Positions 38,447 to 48,312 of a stretch of DNA of 64,000 nucleotides are shown here, piece by piece; within the stretch, counting starts at the first letter, position 1; each line of letters begins with the position of its first letter. A program made the position numbers and the translations under genes. Source of the DNA: Agrobacterium vitis (GTDB taxonomy: Bacteria > Pseudomonadota > Alphaproteobacteria > Rhizobiales > Rhizobiaceae); NCBI RefSeq assembly GCF_013337045.2, contig NZ_CP118259.1:2418001-2482000 (forward strand). The letters are read 5' to 3'. The notes beneath the pieces were generated by a model that saw nothing but the letters and a program-made list of their open reading frames with translations, was not told where the DNA came from and did no database searches.

Positions 38447-41000
38447 TCTCACCAATTGCGACCGCGAACCTATCCATATTCCCGGCAGCATCCAGCCGCA
38501 TGGCTGCCTGCTGGCCTGCGACGCGGAAATGGCCAAGGTTCTGCGCCATTCTGCCAATGTAGGTGACATGTTGGGGCTGGAGGGGCCGCTGAACGGCCTG
38601 GATGTCCACACGCTTCTGGGCGATGCTGCCACCCACGACCTGCGCAACGCGCTGGCGACGGCGCCTTCGGCCTCCCGGCCGGCGCTCATTCCCAATTTGC
38701 GTCTTCGCCCCACTCATGGCCTTGGAAAAGAACAGCTTTTCGACGTCAGCGTGCATCGCCAGCGCGCCACGGTCATCATCGAGTTCGAACCGGCCCATGA
38801 CGGGCGCGATCCCTTGCAATTGGCCAGAGAAATGATCGGCCGGATCAAGGATGTCGACGACATGGACAAGCTGATCCGCACCTCCGCAAGGCTGGTGCGG
38901 GCGGTGCTCGGCTATGACAGGGTAATGATCTACCGCTTTGACAATGACGGCTCCGGCAAGGTGGTGAGCGAGGCCAAGTCGATGGAGCTGGAAAGCTTCC
39001 TTGGCCAGTATTTCCCTGCATCCGACATTCCCCAGCAGGCCCGCAAGCTCTATGTGCAAAATTCCATCCGGGTGATTTCCGGTGCAAGCGGCCACAAGGT
39101 GGCGATCGAGCCGGAACTGGATGCATCCGGTGAGCCGCTCGACCTGTCCTTTGCGCATTTGCGCAGTGTTTCGCCCATTCATCTGGAATATCTGCGCAAT
39201 ATGGGCGTCGGCGCGTCCATGTCGATCTCGATCCTGTTGAATGGCGAGCTTTGGGGCCTGATCGCCTGTCACCATTACCGCGAAAAGACCCTGTCGATGG
39301 CGCAACGGGTCGCCGCTGAATTGTTCGGCGAGTTTTTCTCCCTGACATTGCTTGCCCTTAAACAGAAACATAAGCTTGACCTGGCCACGGGCACACGCCA
39401 ATCGCTGGACCGCTTCCTGCACCTTGCTTCCCACCACGAAAATCTTGAGGCGCTGTTTGGCGAATGCCTGCCGGAATTCAGCAGCCTCGTGCCCTGCGAT
39501 GGCGCTGGCCTTTGGATGAACGGGACCTGGACGGCACTTGGCACCTGTCCGCCGCCTACCGAAATCGAACCGCTGATACGCTTCGTCAGCAGCGTTGCAG
39601 ACGGACAGACCTGGGCCAGCCATGCCTTGTCCCAATTTCTGCCCAGAGCTGAAAGTTATTATAAGACAGTCTCCGGCGTCATGGTCGTGCCGCTCTCGGA
39701 AATACCCCGTGATTACCTGGTGTTTTTCCGCAAGGAACGGTTGCAAACGCTCAATTGGGCGGGCAATCCCGATAAATCCTATGAGATCGGACCGCTGGGC
39801 GACCGGCTGACGCCACGCAAGAGCTTCGCCATCTGGAAGGAAGCCGTCACAAAGCAATCGGACCATTGGAGCGAAAACGACAGGGAAATTGCGGAAGCCA
39901 TTCGCGCCGTCACCGTCAAGGTAGTGCTCCGGCACAATGAGTTGATGCAGGAAGAGCGCAACAAGGCCGACATCCGTCAGCGCGTGCTGAATGAAGAATT
40001 GAACCACCGGGTCAAGAATATCCTGGCGGTGATCAAGTCGCTGATCGGTGTTCCCACCCGGCCAGAACACCAGTTGAGGGATTATGTCACCTCGCTGAAG
40101 GGCCGTGTCCACGCCCTGTCCCATGCCCATGACCAGGTGATCCGCGGCAGCGGCAGCGGCAATCTGAGCGAGTTGCTACAGGCCGAGCTTGGTCCTTACC
40201 GCACCGAGGGCACCACACTCTCGCTTGGTGGCCCGATGGTCGTGCTCGATAGCCGCGCCTATGCGGTCACGGCCCTGGTTATCCACGAGCTTGCCACCAA
40301 TGCGGCGAAATACGGAGCACTTTCGCGCGTCGGTGGCACGCTTGACTTGACTTGGCGCTGGACGGGAGAGGGAGATTGTGAAATTCTCTGGACGGAAAGT
40401 GGCGGGCCAACGGTGACCGCGCCGACACGCCGGGGCTTTGGCTCCGCCTTGATAGACCGTAGCATTCCCTATGATCTCGGTGGTAAGAGCACCGTGAATT
40501 ATAATCCACACGGCCTGAATGCGTATCTTTTGCTTCCTGCCCGTTTCCTGTCCGGTTTCGGACACGAGCCGGAAACCACACATGCCCCGCCCTCCGAGAC
40601 AGAGACCCGATCCATGGCCAATATCGACAAAACCCTGCCGATCCTGCTGGTTGAAGACCAGATGCTGATTGCGATGGATGCCGAAATGATGCTGGGTGAT
40701 GCCGGTTTCACCACGGTCATGACAGCAGGCTCCGTGCCGGAAGCCCTGGCGCAAATCAAGGTCACAGCCCCTGCCGTGGCCGTGCTCGACATCAACCTTG
40801 GCAATCATACCTCGGTGCCGGTGGCCCAGGAGCTGCACCAGCGGGGCATTCCCTTTCTGTTTGCCACCGGCTATGCCGAGCGGTCGATCATTCCGGAAGC
40901 CTTCGGCGACGTCACCATCATCAACAAACCCTATGACGGCGAGGCGCTGGCCGATGCGGTGATGAGCCTGTTGCGCCAACCGGATGCCACCACGGGCTAA
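38427..41000 (+). CDS. bphP: bacteriophytochrome, HWE-type kinase with C-terminal receiver
   Basis: The 857-residue photoreceptor has the biliverdin-attaching Cys near the N-terminus (DLTNCDREP, C11), a PAS domain, a GAF domain with FPASDIPQQARKLY, a PHY domain, an HWE/HisKA_2-type kinase (ELNHRVKN phosphoacceptor; HELATNAAKYGAL N-box) and a receiver domain (ILLVEDQ; Asp in VLDINLG; NKPYD). This layout is like Agrobacterium Agp2. The ATG at 38427 follows directly from the C-x context; the longer frame upstream overlaps bphO and is spurious. Confidence 0.94.
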   Translation: MPPQTVDLTNCDREPIHIPGSIQPHGCLLACDAEMAKVLRHSANVGDMLGLEGPLNGLDVHTLLGDAATHDLRNALATAPSASRPALIPNLRLRPTHGLGKEQLFDVSVHRQRATVIIEFEPAHDGRDPLQLAREMIGRIKDVDDMDKLIRTSARLVRAVLGYDRVMIYRFDNDGSGKVVSEAKSMELESFLGQYFPASDIPQQARKLYVQNSIRVISGASGHKVAIEPELDASGEPLDLSFAHLRSVSPIHLEYLRNMGVGASMSISILLNGELWGLIACHHYREKTLSMAQRVAAELFGEFFSLTLLALKQKHKLDLATGTRQSLDRFLHLASHHENLEALFGECLPEFSSLVPCDGAGLWMNGTWTALGTCPPPTEIEPLIRFVSSVADGQTWASHALSQFLPRAESYYKTVSGVMVVPLSEIPRDYLVFFRKERLQTLNWAGNPDKSYEIGPLGDRLTPRKSFAIWKEAVTKQSDHWSENDREIAEAIRAVTVKVVLRHNELMQEERNKADIRQRVLNEELNHRVKNILAVIKSLIGVPTRPEHQLRDYVTSLKGRVHALSHAHDQVIRGSGSGNLSELLQAELGPYRTEGTTLSLGGPMVVLDSRAYAVTALVIHELATNAAKYGALSRVGGTLDLTWRWTGEGDCEILWTESGGPTVTAPTRRGFGSALIDRSIPYDLGGKSTVNYNPHGLNAYLLLPARFLSGFGHEPETTHAPPSETETRSMANIDKTLPILLVEDQMLIAMDAEMMLGDAGFTTVMTAGSVPEALAQIKVTAPAVAVLDINLGNHTSVPVAQELHQRGIPFLFATGYAERSIIPEAFGDVTIINKPYDGEALADAVMSLLRQPDATTG

Positions 41001-41018
41001 ATATAGAAAGAAACGATG

Positions 41019-41052
41019 GCCTGTCTGGTTTAACAACAACCCGACAGGCTTT
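41019..41052 (+). terminator. terminator-like hairpin after bphP
   Basis: GCCTGTC (41019-41025) pairs with GACAGGC (41043-41049), extended by GG/CC across one mismatch, followed by TTT. It lies between the convergent bphP and hydroxylase genes. Confidence 0.55.
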
Positions 41053-41094
41053 CGCTGATACACCGAAATATAGTGCGCGTCGAAACGACGCTTG

Positions 41095-41925
41095 TCAGCC
41101 AGCCGTGCTGTTGCGCAGCTTTTCCGCTTCGGCGTAGAACTTCTTTTCCCACTCATTGTGGTTGTCGAGCCCCTCGCGGATGAAGGGCGTGAAGATCGCC
41201 ATGTTCATCAGCGCCCAATTGACCAGACGGGCCGGGAATTTCAGCGGCTTGGCGAAATCGACGAACAGCACGACGCGGGTCTTGTCGGTATGGTTCCAGG
41301 CTTCGTGCTCATAGGCATCGTCGAAGATCAACACTTTGCCCTCTTCCCAGTGGCAGATCTGGTCCTTGACGCGGATGGCGATCTGGTCGCGCGGCTCCGG
41401 CACGATCATTCCCAGATGCAGGCGCAGCACGCCGTTATAGGGACCGCGATGGGCGGGCAGATGCTTGCCGGGTTCGAAAATCGAAAACATCACCGTGGTC
41501 AGGCCGGGAATGGCCTGCATGGCCTTCCAGGTTTCCGGGCAGGCCTTGATATTGGCCTCGGACTTCACACCGAAACCGAGGAGAAAGAAGGTCTTCCACC
41601 GATTGTCCGTGGAAATCGTCTTCACATCGGTGGAAATGTCCTGAAAACTCGGCAGCTCGCTCTGGCGCAGCAGGATCTGGTCCAGCTCGGCGCGAATGGC
41701 CGGATAGGCCTTTTCCACCTCTGCCACCCAGGGGAAAGTGGCATTGTCATAAACCGGCGGATTGCCAAGCTTGGCATATTTGTAATTCAGCTTTTCCGCC
41801 CAGGCGACGATGCCCATGAAAAACCGGGTAATGCGGCTTGGCCGGTCCATCGGCTGAATGCCTGATGTGCCGAAGGCTTGTTCATGGTCCGCACCGGTCG
41901 AAGTCTGAGAGGCTGGCATATCCAT
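41095..41925 (-). CDS. aspartyl/asparaginyl beta-hydroxylase family protein (LpxO-like)
   Basis: The 276-residue Fe(II)/2-oxoglutarate enzyme has the first iron His in PAHRGPYNGVLRLHLG (~residue 153) and the second in FDDAYEHEAWNHTD (~200). A hydrophobic stretch near the N-terminus (~residues 34-40) is weak. Relatives include LpxO, which hydroxylates lipid A acyl chains, and peptide aspartyl hydroxylases; I cannot choose between them by eye. The ATG at 41925 is preferred to a longer frame. Confidence 0.86.
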   Translation of the reverse strand: MDMPASQTSTGADHEQAFGTSGIQPMDRPSRITRFFMGIVAWAEKLNYKYAKLGNPPVYDNATFPWVAEVEKAYPAIRAELDQILLRQSELPSFQDISTDVKTISTDNRWKTFFLLGFGVKSEANIKACPETWKAMQAIPGLTTVMFSIFEPGKHLPAHRGPYNGVLRLHLGMIVPEPRDQIAIRVKDQICHWEEGKVLIFDDAYEHEAWNHTDKTRVVLFVDFAKPLKFPARLVNWALMNMAIFTPFIREGLDNHNEWEKKFYAEAEKLRNSTAG

Positions 41926-42222
41926 CGGTATCACTTTCTGATGCAAAAATTCCGTGCCGCGATGCCGATCACACCGGCGCAGGCGTTGAAAAATCCAAAC
42001 GCCCGAAAAATGGAAAAATAGAGGCAAACCGGATTTCGTCCAGCCGCCACAACCCTGTCACCCCGCATCTTGTGAAATCACTGTCACAATTCCAGTTTCC
42101 AGCGCAATGGAAAAACAGCAGGAAGCGGCGCGAACATCGCCAAGCACCCTTGCAAAACCCCCGGCTTGCCGTGACAGTATCCATCCATCCTGTTTCCCAT
42201 CAGAAAGCGCCAGAAGACCGGC

Positions 42223-45200
42223 ATGGCCGCACGCCAACGCATCATTCCCGTCCGACGCCAATATAATCGCTGGGTGGCAGACCAGACGCTGGAAGATTAT
42301 GCGCTGCGCTTCACCGCCAAAAGTGCGCGCCGGTTTTCCTCCAGCCGGATTTCCCAAACCGCCATCGGCGCGATCTCCTTTCTGGCATTGGAGGCGATTG
42401 GCGGCACGATCACGCTGTCCTATGGCACCACCAATGCGTTTTTCGCCATTCTGGTCGCTGCCGTCCTGATGCTGCTGGTTGGTCTGCCGATCAGCCGTTA
42501 TGCGATCCGCGAAGGCGTGGATATCGATCTTCTGACCCGTGGCGCTGGCTTCGGCTATATCGGCTCGACGCTGACCTCGCTGATCTATGCCAGCTTCACC
42601 TTCATGCTGTTTGCCATCGAAGCCTCGATCATGACCGGGGCCTTGGCGCTGGCCTTCGGCATTCCCCCCTCGATCGGCTATATTATTTCGGCTGTTGTCG
42701 TCATTCCGCTGGTCACCTACGGCATTCAGCTGATTTCGAAATTCCAGCTTCTGACCCAGCCGATCTGGATCGTGCTGAATATCGCGCCCTTCGTGTTCAT
42801 CGCCTTTCAGGACTGGGAGAAATTCGACCTCTGGCGGGCCTTTGCCGGCATTCACCAGTCCAATGCCGGAACGCAAAATATCGCGCCGTTTCGCCTCGCC
42901 GATTTTGGCGCCGCCTCCGCCGTCATCCTGGCGTTGATGCCACAGATTGGCGAGCAGGTGGATTTTCTGCGCTTCCTGCCGCCGGAGGGCGGGCGCAAAT
43001 TGCACCACCGTTTCATGGTGTTTCTGGCCGGTGCAGGCTGGGTAGTGCTGGGCGTGCCAAAGCTGCTGGCCGGTTCCTTCCTCGCCGTGCTGACGCTCTC
43101 GACCGGTGTCAGCCTGAGCGAGGCCGCCGATCCCGCCCATATGTATCTGGCCGCCTTCGGCTATATCCTGCCCAATGAGACGCTGGCCATGCTGCTGATG
43201 GTCGCCTTCGTGGTGGTGTCGCAGTTGAAGATCAACGTGATGAACGCCTATGCAGGCTCGCTCGCCTGGTCGAATTTCTTCTCCCGCCTCACCCATAGCC
43301 ATCCTGGCCGGGTGGTCTGGCTGGTGTTCAATGTCGGCATCGCTCTGCTGTTGATGGAGCTTGGCATCTACCGGCTGCTGGAAGCAACGCTCGGGATCTT
43401 CTCGATCATCGCCATGGCCTGGCTTTGCACCATTTCCGCCGATCTGTTCATCAACAAACGGTTGGGCCTTGCACCACCGGGCATCGAGTTCAAGCGCGCC
43501 CATCTCTATGACATCAACCCGGTCGGCTGCGGCACGCTGCTGATTTCGGCAGGTCTGGCGCTCACCGCCCATTTCGGCCTGTTCGGGCCGTTGATGGCCT
43601 CGCTCTCCACCTTCGTGACGCTGATCGCCTTCCTGATTTCGCCGCTGATCGCCTGGGGCACCAAGGGCAAATTCTATCTGGCCCGCAAGCCGCGCCATGC
43701 CTGGAAAAACCTTGGCCATATCACCTGTTCGATCTGCGAACATCCGTTCGAGCCTGAAGACATGGCCTGGTGCCCTGCCTATGCCGCGCCGATCTGTTCG
43801 CTGTGCTGCTCGCTGGACAGCCGCTGCCATGACATGTGCAAGCCGAAGGCCCGGCTGAACACGCAGGTCGGCACCGTCGCCCGCACTGTGCTGCCCAGCA
43901 CGGTGATCGAGAAGCTGACGACCCGGCTTGGTCGCTATGCGATGACCAGTGTCGGGGCGATTTCGCTGGTGGGGGCGATTTTGGCGCTGATTGCCCATCA
44001 GGTCTCCGCCGCCTCGCCAGAAACCGAAGTGGTGGTCAATGCGACGATCCTGATCGTGTTCTTCGTGTTTTCGGTGATAGCTGGCATCGCCACCTGGTTC
44101 TACGTGCTGGCCCATGACAGCCGATTGGTGGCAGAAGAGGAATCCTATCGCCAGAACAGCCTGCTGTTGAAGGAAATCGCCGCCCACCGCAAAACCGACG
44201 CCGCGCTTCAGACCGCCAAGGAAACGGCGGAAGCCGCCAACCGCGCCAAGAGCCGCTACGTGGTTGGCCTCAGCCACGAATTGCGCACCCCGCTCAACGC
44301 CGTGATGGGCTATGCGCAATTGCTGGAGCAGGATGAGACCATTCCCGCCCCACGCCAATCCGCCATCCGGGTGATCCGCCGGTCCGCCGACCATCTTTCC
44401 GGGCTGATCGACGGGCTGCTGGATATTTCCAAGATCGAGGCGGGACGCTTACAAGTGTTTTCGGCCGAGCTGAACATCCACGATTTCCTCGACCAGATCC
44501 TCGACATGCTGCGCCCGCAGGCCGAGGCCAAGGGCCTGACCTTTACCCACACCCGCGCCAAGAACCTGCCGCAATATGTACGCGCCGACGAGAAACGGCT
44601 GCGCCAGATCCTCGTCAATCTTCTGTCCAACGCCATCAAATTCACCGATGCGGGCACGGTCAGCTTCGACATCGCCTATCGCAGCCAGGTCGCCAGCTTC
44701 ACGGTGACCGATACCGGGCGCGGCATTGCGCAGAAAGACCTGAGCCGGATCTACGAACCCTTCCAGCGCGGCGAGGCCGACAATATCCGCCCGATGCCGG
44801 GGCTGGGGCTGGGGCTGACCATCACCAAGCTGCTCACCAATACGCTGGGCGGCGAAATTGCCGTGGAGAGCGAGAAGGATAAAGGCACGACCTTCCGGGT
44901 GCGGCTGATGCTGTCTTCCGTTGACCGGCCCAGCACGGCACCCAAGGCGGAACGCAAGATCCTCTCCTACGATGGCCCACGCCGCACCATCGTCGTGGTC
45001 GACGACAATGAGGATCACCGCGAACTGATGCGCGAGGCGCTGGCGCCCCTGGATTTCATCGTGCTGACCGCCACGGGTGGACCGGATTGTCTGGCGCTGA
45101 TCGAAGGTGTCAAACCCGATCTTTTCCTGGTCGATATTTCCATGCCGGGCATGAACGGCTGGCAATTGGTCGAGCGGCTGCGCGATGCTGGCCAGAGCGC

Positions 45201-45600
45201 CCCGATCCTGATGCTGTCGGCCAATATCGGCGACGGCGCGGTGCGCGAGCCCGGCTCCGGCGGCCATAACGACGCCATCCCCAAGCCCGTCGACGTGAAA
45301 ATGTTGCGCGACAAGCTGGCCCGCCACCTGAAACTGCGCTGGCTCTATGCCGAAGACATGCCCCCGCCCGCCCCCGCCTTGCCCGCAGGCACGCCGCGCG
45401 ATCCCGGCCTTGCCCATCGCGAGGACCTGCGCAAGCTGGCCGAAATCGGCTATATCAGGGGCTTGGAAAACAAATTGCAGGAATTGGCCAAGACACCGGA
45501 TATGCTGCCCTTCACCGACGAATTGCGCCCCTTCGTCCAGGCCTTCGACATGGCCGGGCTGATCGCCTGTCTTGATCGCTATCAGGAGGGCAAGGCATGA
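42223..45600 (+). CDS. NCS1-transporter-like hybrid sensor histidine kinase
   Basis: The 1125-residue protein joins four parts. Residues ~1-480 form a ~12-helix module like NCS1 cytosine/purine symporters. Residues ~500-545 are Cys-rich (CSICEHP.., WCPAY, CSLCCSL, CHDMC), probably a metal site. Two more helices (~565-630) lead to a HisKA/HATPase kinase (phospho-His in SHELRTPLN, H685; GLGLGL). A receiver follows (DDNEDHRE; Asp971 in VDISMPGMNGW) plus a ~120-residue tail. It would sense a transported or bound solute. The response-regulator gene lies downstream. Substrate is unknown; the urea and pyrimidine loci nearby suggest a nitrogen compound. Confidence 0.9.
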   Translation: MAARQRIIPVRRQYNRWVADQTLEDYALRFTAKSARRFSSSRISQTAIGAISFLALEAIGGTITLSYGTTNAFFAILVAAVLMLLVGLPISRYAIREGVDIDLLTRGAGFGYIGSTLTSLIYASFTFMLFAIEASIMTGALALAFGIPPSIGYIISAVVVIPLVTYGIQLISKFQLLTQPIWIVLNIAPFVFIAFQDWEKFDLWRAFAGIHQSNAGTQNIAPFRLADFGAASAVILALMPQIGEQVDFLRFLPPEGGRKLHHRFMVFLAGAGWVVLGVPKLLAGSFLAVLTLSTGVSLSEAADPAHMYLAAFGYILPNETLAMLLMVAFVVVSQLKINVMNAYAGSLAWSNFFSRLTHSHPGRVVWLVFNVGIALLLMELGIYRLLEATLGIFSIIAMAWLCTISADLFINKRLGLAPPGIEFKRAHLYDINPVGCGTLLISAGLALTAHFGLFGPLMASLSTFVTLIAFLISPLIAWGTKGKFYLARKPRHAWKNLGHITCSICEHPFEPEDMAWCPAYAAPICSLCCSLDSRCHDMCKPKARLNTQVGTVARTVLPSTVIEKLTTRLGRYAMTSVGAISLVGAILALIAHQVSAASPETEVVVNATILIVFFVFSVIAGIATWFYVLAHDSRLVAEEESYRQNSLLLKEIAAHRKTDAALQTAKETAEAANRAKSRYVVGLSHELRTPLNAVMGYAQLLEQDETIPAPRQSAIRVIRRSADHLSGLIDGLLDISKIEAGRLQVFSAELNIHDFLDQILDMLRPQAEAKGLTFTHTRAKNLPQYVRADEKRLRQILVNLLSNAIKFTDAGTVSFDIAYRSQVASFTVTDTGRGIAQKDLSRIYEPFQRGEADNIRPMPGLGLGLTITKLLTNTLGGEIAVESEKDKGTTFRVRLMLSSVDRPSTAPKAERKILSYDGPRRTIVVVDDNEDHRELMREALAPLDFIVLTATGGPDCLALIEGVKPDLFLVDISMPGMNGWQLVERLRDAGQSAPILMLSANIGDGAVREPGSGGHNDAIPKPVDVKMLRDKLARHLKLRWLYAEDMPPPAPALPAGTPRDPGLAHREDLRKLAEIGYIRGLENKLQELAKTPDMLPFTDELRPFVQAFDMAGLIACLDRYQEGKA

Positions 45601-45664
45601 GCGTGCAGAGGCCATCGCCCAACCGCCAATCCATTGCCGGTCTTGCGCCGAGACATCCCCCAGC

Positions 45665-45812
45665 CGATCTCCCCACCCGAGGGGGAGATGGCCGGCAGGC
45701 CAGAGGGGGGCGACTTGGTGTAAAGGCTTGTTTTACGCAACGCCTCACTCCGTGGTCTGGCTTCGCCCCCCTCATCCGGCTGCCGCCACCTTCTCCCCGC
45801 TGGGGAGAAGAG
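45665..45812. repeat. composite palindromic elements, RIME-like copy 3 and a second type
   Basis: A single RIME-like arm (45665-45711: CTCCCC..GGGGGAGATGGCCGGCAGGCCAGAGGGGGG) is followed by a different element with CCCCCTCATCC and a CTTCTCCCC..GGGGAGAAG hairpin (about 45764-45812). Both fall between the sensor kinase and its response regulator. Confidence 0.7.
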
Positions 45813-45864
45813 ACATGCCGTCCCGCCTGCTTTCCTTTTCTCCGCCCCTTGGACATCACAGACC

Positions 45865-46809
45865 ATGGCTGAAACGACCTCCCCCCGCGATATCATCCTC
45901 CTCGTCGATGACAGTCCCGAAGCACTGGGCTTTTTGACCGACGCGCTGGAACAGTCAGGCTTTTCCGTGCTGATCGCCACGTCCGGCCAAGGGGCGCTGG
46001 GCATTGTCGAGCGGATCAGCCCCGACCTGATCCTGCTGGATGCTGTGATGCCCGGCATGGACGGGTTCGAGACCTGTCGACAGATCAAGGCCAATCCGGC
46101 GGTGGCGCAGGTGCCTGTCATCTTCATGACCGGCCTTAGCGAAACCGAACATGTGGTGCATGCCTTGGAAGTCGGCGGTGTCGATTACCTGACCAAGCCG
46201 ATCAATATCGATGAGCTACGCGCCCGCATCCGCGTACATCTCGCTAATGCCCGGTCCGCCCAAAGCGCCCGTGTCGCGCTGGACGCCGCAGGCCGCCACC
46301 TGCTGGCCTTGCGCGCTGATGGCAGCCTGCTGTGGTCCACGCCGCAGGCCAGCCGCCTGATCACCACCGCCACCGGCCGCGAGGACGGGCTGGACACTGT
46401 GATCAAGGCGATTGGCGAATGGATGCAGGCCCGCGCAGCCTCAACACCTGCCGCAAACCCCTCGGCCCCATCCCGCGACGCCGCCCTGACCTTGCCGCTC
46501 GAAAACCACCCTGCCCTGCAAATCGCCTATCTCGGCGCCATGGCCGCCGACGAATACCTGTTCCGCCTCAGCGCTGGCGGCCAGCAACGCGAAGACGAAC
46601 GCCTGCGCCAGGCCTTTGGCCTCACCCAGCGCGAATCCGAAGTCCTGCTGTGGATCGCCCGCGGCAAACCCAACCGCGACATCGGCGAAATCCTCGGCCT
46701 CGCCGCCCGCACGGTGAACAAGCATCTGGAACAGATCTATGTGAAGCTTGGCGTGGAAAATCGGGCATCTGCGGCGGTGAAGGCGGCGGCGGTGTTGAGG
46801 GTGGAGTGA
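45865..46809 (+). CDS. LuxR-type response regulator
   Basis: The 314-residue protein has an N-terminal receiver domain (LLVDDSPE; phospho-Asp in LILLDAVMPGMDG, ~residue 53; Lys in YLTKPIN), a ~110-residue middle region and a C-terminal LuxR/FixJ-type helix-turn-helix (LTQRESEVLLWIARGK..RTVNKHLEQIYVKLGVENR). It follows the hybrid kinase in the same direction across a 264 bp repeat-containing gap and is its likely partner. Confidence 0.93.
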   Translation: MAETTSPRDIILLVDDSPEALGFLTDALEQSGFSVLIATSGQGALGIVERISPDLILLDAVMPGMDGFETCRQIKANPAVAQVPVIFMTGLSETEHVVHALEVGGVDYLTKPINIDELRARIRVHLANARSAQSARVALDAAGRHLLALRADGSLLWSTPQASRLITTATGREDGLDTVIKAIGEWMQARAASTPAANPSAPSRDAALTLPLENHPALQIAYLGAMAADEYLFRLSAGGQQREDERLRQAFGLTQRESEVLLWIARGKPNRDIGEILGLAARTVNKHLEQIYVKLGVENRASAAVKAAAVLRVE

Positions 46810-46844
46810 GGGACGTATGCGTGGAAGCAACAAGCCTTCAGCCG

Positions 46845-46965
46845 AATACCAAGGCTCAAAGATACTCACGCATCCTCGCCTTGAAGAGATTATAAATATC
46901 TCAAATGCTTGTACCGCTTGAGGTAATTTTAAAATGAACAAGAAGAGCCATTTTCAATGAATCCC
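46845..46965 (+). repeat. ~120 bp intergenic repeat (family X), copy B
   Basis: It begins AATACCAAGGCTCAAAGATA, carries AAATATCTCAAATGCTTG..CGCTTGAG and ends AGAGCCATTTTCAATGAATC. It is the left flank of the AT-rich acyltransferase gene, in the same orientation as copies C and D. Confidence 0.8.
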
Positions 46966-47082
46966 CCATACAAATCATTGGATCAAAATTTGGAAGCAGT
47001 TTTTCCATCCAAAGAAAATAACAAAATCACACTTATATCAAACAACTGCACGACACCATAGACAAAAATAATTGTATTCATA

Positions 47083-48312
47083 TTATTTATTAGAATAATT
47101 CAACAACCTCTCACCAAAAGTGGAATCATTATTTGTTTTCACTGAATCCGATATATTATTGAAATAATTTCGACTTGGCTGCTCAATATATTTATTTATA
47201 AGAAATGCCATATATATAATCAGAATGAATACGGCAACAACTATAACATTTGAAATAATTGGCAATGAAGGAACCATAATTTTGATTCCATACCCGTGCC
47301 ATTGATCCGGAAAATGTTCACTCCATCTGAAAAAGAGGCCCTTTTGAGCAAGTATTTGCAAACCTAGTGACACTGAGCTTAAGAAAAATGCATGGGATAT
47401 ATAGATAGTGTAGGAAATATTCCCTAGCAGCTCAAAGGGCTTGGCTTTCAGAAGTAAAGACATCCAACTCTTTTCGAACGAAAAGACGGCAACGACGACC
47501 GCGAATATAAAAGGCGCAATATAGGAAAGCGGTGACGCGCCGACCTGATAAATGAAAACAGCGCATGCAATCACCGCAAGAGGCTCCAGAATGGAAAACA
47601 ACACCTTCCCACTCTCCACCCCAAGCTCTACGCGGCTACGAATTCCAGCCGTTATTGCATAGGTAAACACACCAACGAAAAACCCGAAAAGGCAACGGTA
47701 AATGGCGTAATCGAATATAGTATCCATATATCGTGCAGAATAATTAATAAGAATTAATGCACTTGAAATTAGAATAAACAAAGATATAAATGTAACAACG
47801 TATTTTTTGTTTCTAAAAGCAAAAATAATAAGCGAAAATAAAATATATACATAGAATTCAGAGCTAATGCTCCACGATGGCGAGTTCCATGTCGGGGTAT
47901 CGTTAAAGCCCAAAGATTGAAGCAAAAATAGATTTGTTAGAATTGCATAGAACGAGGTTTCTCCCGTAAAAATCCGATCAAAAGATGCAATTCCATATCC
48001 ATTTGCGAGATATCTGAATATTTCCAAGGCAATCATCAGCACGAGAAACATAAAATGTAGTGGATAAACCCGACCGAACCGTCTCACGATAAACGCAAAA
48101 ACATCACCTGAATTCCGAATAGATGACAAATAGGCGTGAGATAAAACAAACCCACTCAGAACAAAGAAAAAATCAACAAAAAGAAAACTATGCTCAATAA
48201 ATTTCAGACCATGGAAAACACCCGCATAGATTTTTCCCATGATTTCGATGTGGAAAAAAACCACCATCAATGCAGAAATTCCACGCAAAGAATCAAGCGC
48301 AACAAATCTCAT
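47083..48312 (-). CDS. acyltransferase 3 family protein (OafA-like)
   Basis: The 409-residue membrane protein has about ten helices and the acyltransferase-3 opening (LDSLRGISALMVVFFH), a later PSWSISSEFYVY motif and a C-terminal NKYIEQPSRNY. Family members O-acetylate or succinylate surface polysaccharides. The gene is clearly AT-richer than its neighbours, with long A/T runs on both sides, and sits between direct copies of the family X repeat, which suggests recent acquisition. No sugar biosynthesis genes accompany it. Confidence 0.9.
   Translation of the reverse strand: MRFVALDSLRGISALMVVFFHIEIMGKIYAGVFHGLKFIEHSFLFVDFFFVLSGFVLSHAYLSSIRNSGDVFAFIVRRFGRVYPLHFMFLVLMIALEIFRYLANGYGIASFDRIFTGETSFYAILTNLFLLQSLGFNDTPTWNSPSWSISSEFYVYILFSLIIFAFRNKKYVVTFISLFILISSALILINYSARYMDTIFDYAIYRCLFGFFVGVFTYAITAGIRSRVELGVESGKVLFSILEPLAVIACAVFIYQVGASPLSYIAPFIFAVVVAVFSFEKSWMSLLLKAKPFELLGNISYTIYISHAFFLSSVSLGLQILAQKGLFFRWSEHFPDQWHGYGIKIMVPSLPIISNVIVVAVFILIIYMAFLINKYIEQPSRNYFNNISDSVKTNNDSTFGERLLNYSNK

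Noticed and set aside
38331..40130. 599-codon minus-strand open frame opposite bphP
   Set aside because: The plus strand encodes an intact bacteriophytochrome; the antisense translation shows no domain and has shadow composition.
42058..44394. Very long open frame (778 codons) on the minus strand, opposite the hybrid kinase gene
   Set aside because: It is antisense to a gene with clear kinase and transporter-like motifs. Its translation is low-complexity Gly/Gln/His/Arg, typical of GC-rich shadow frames.
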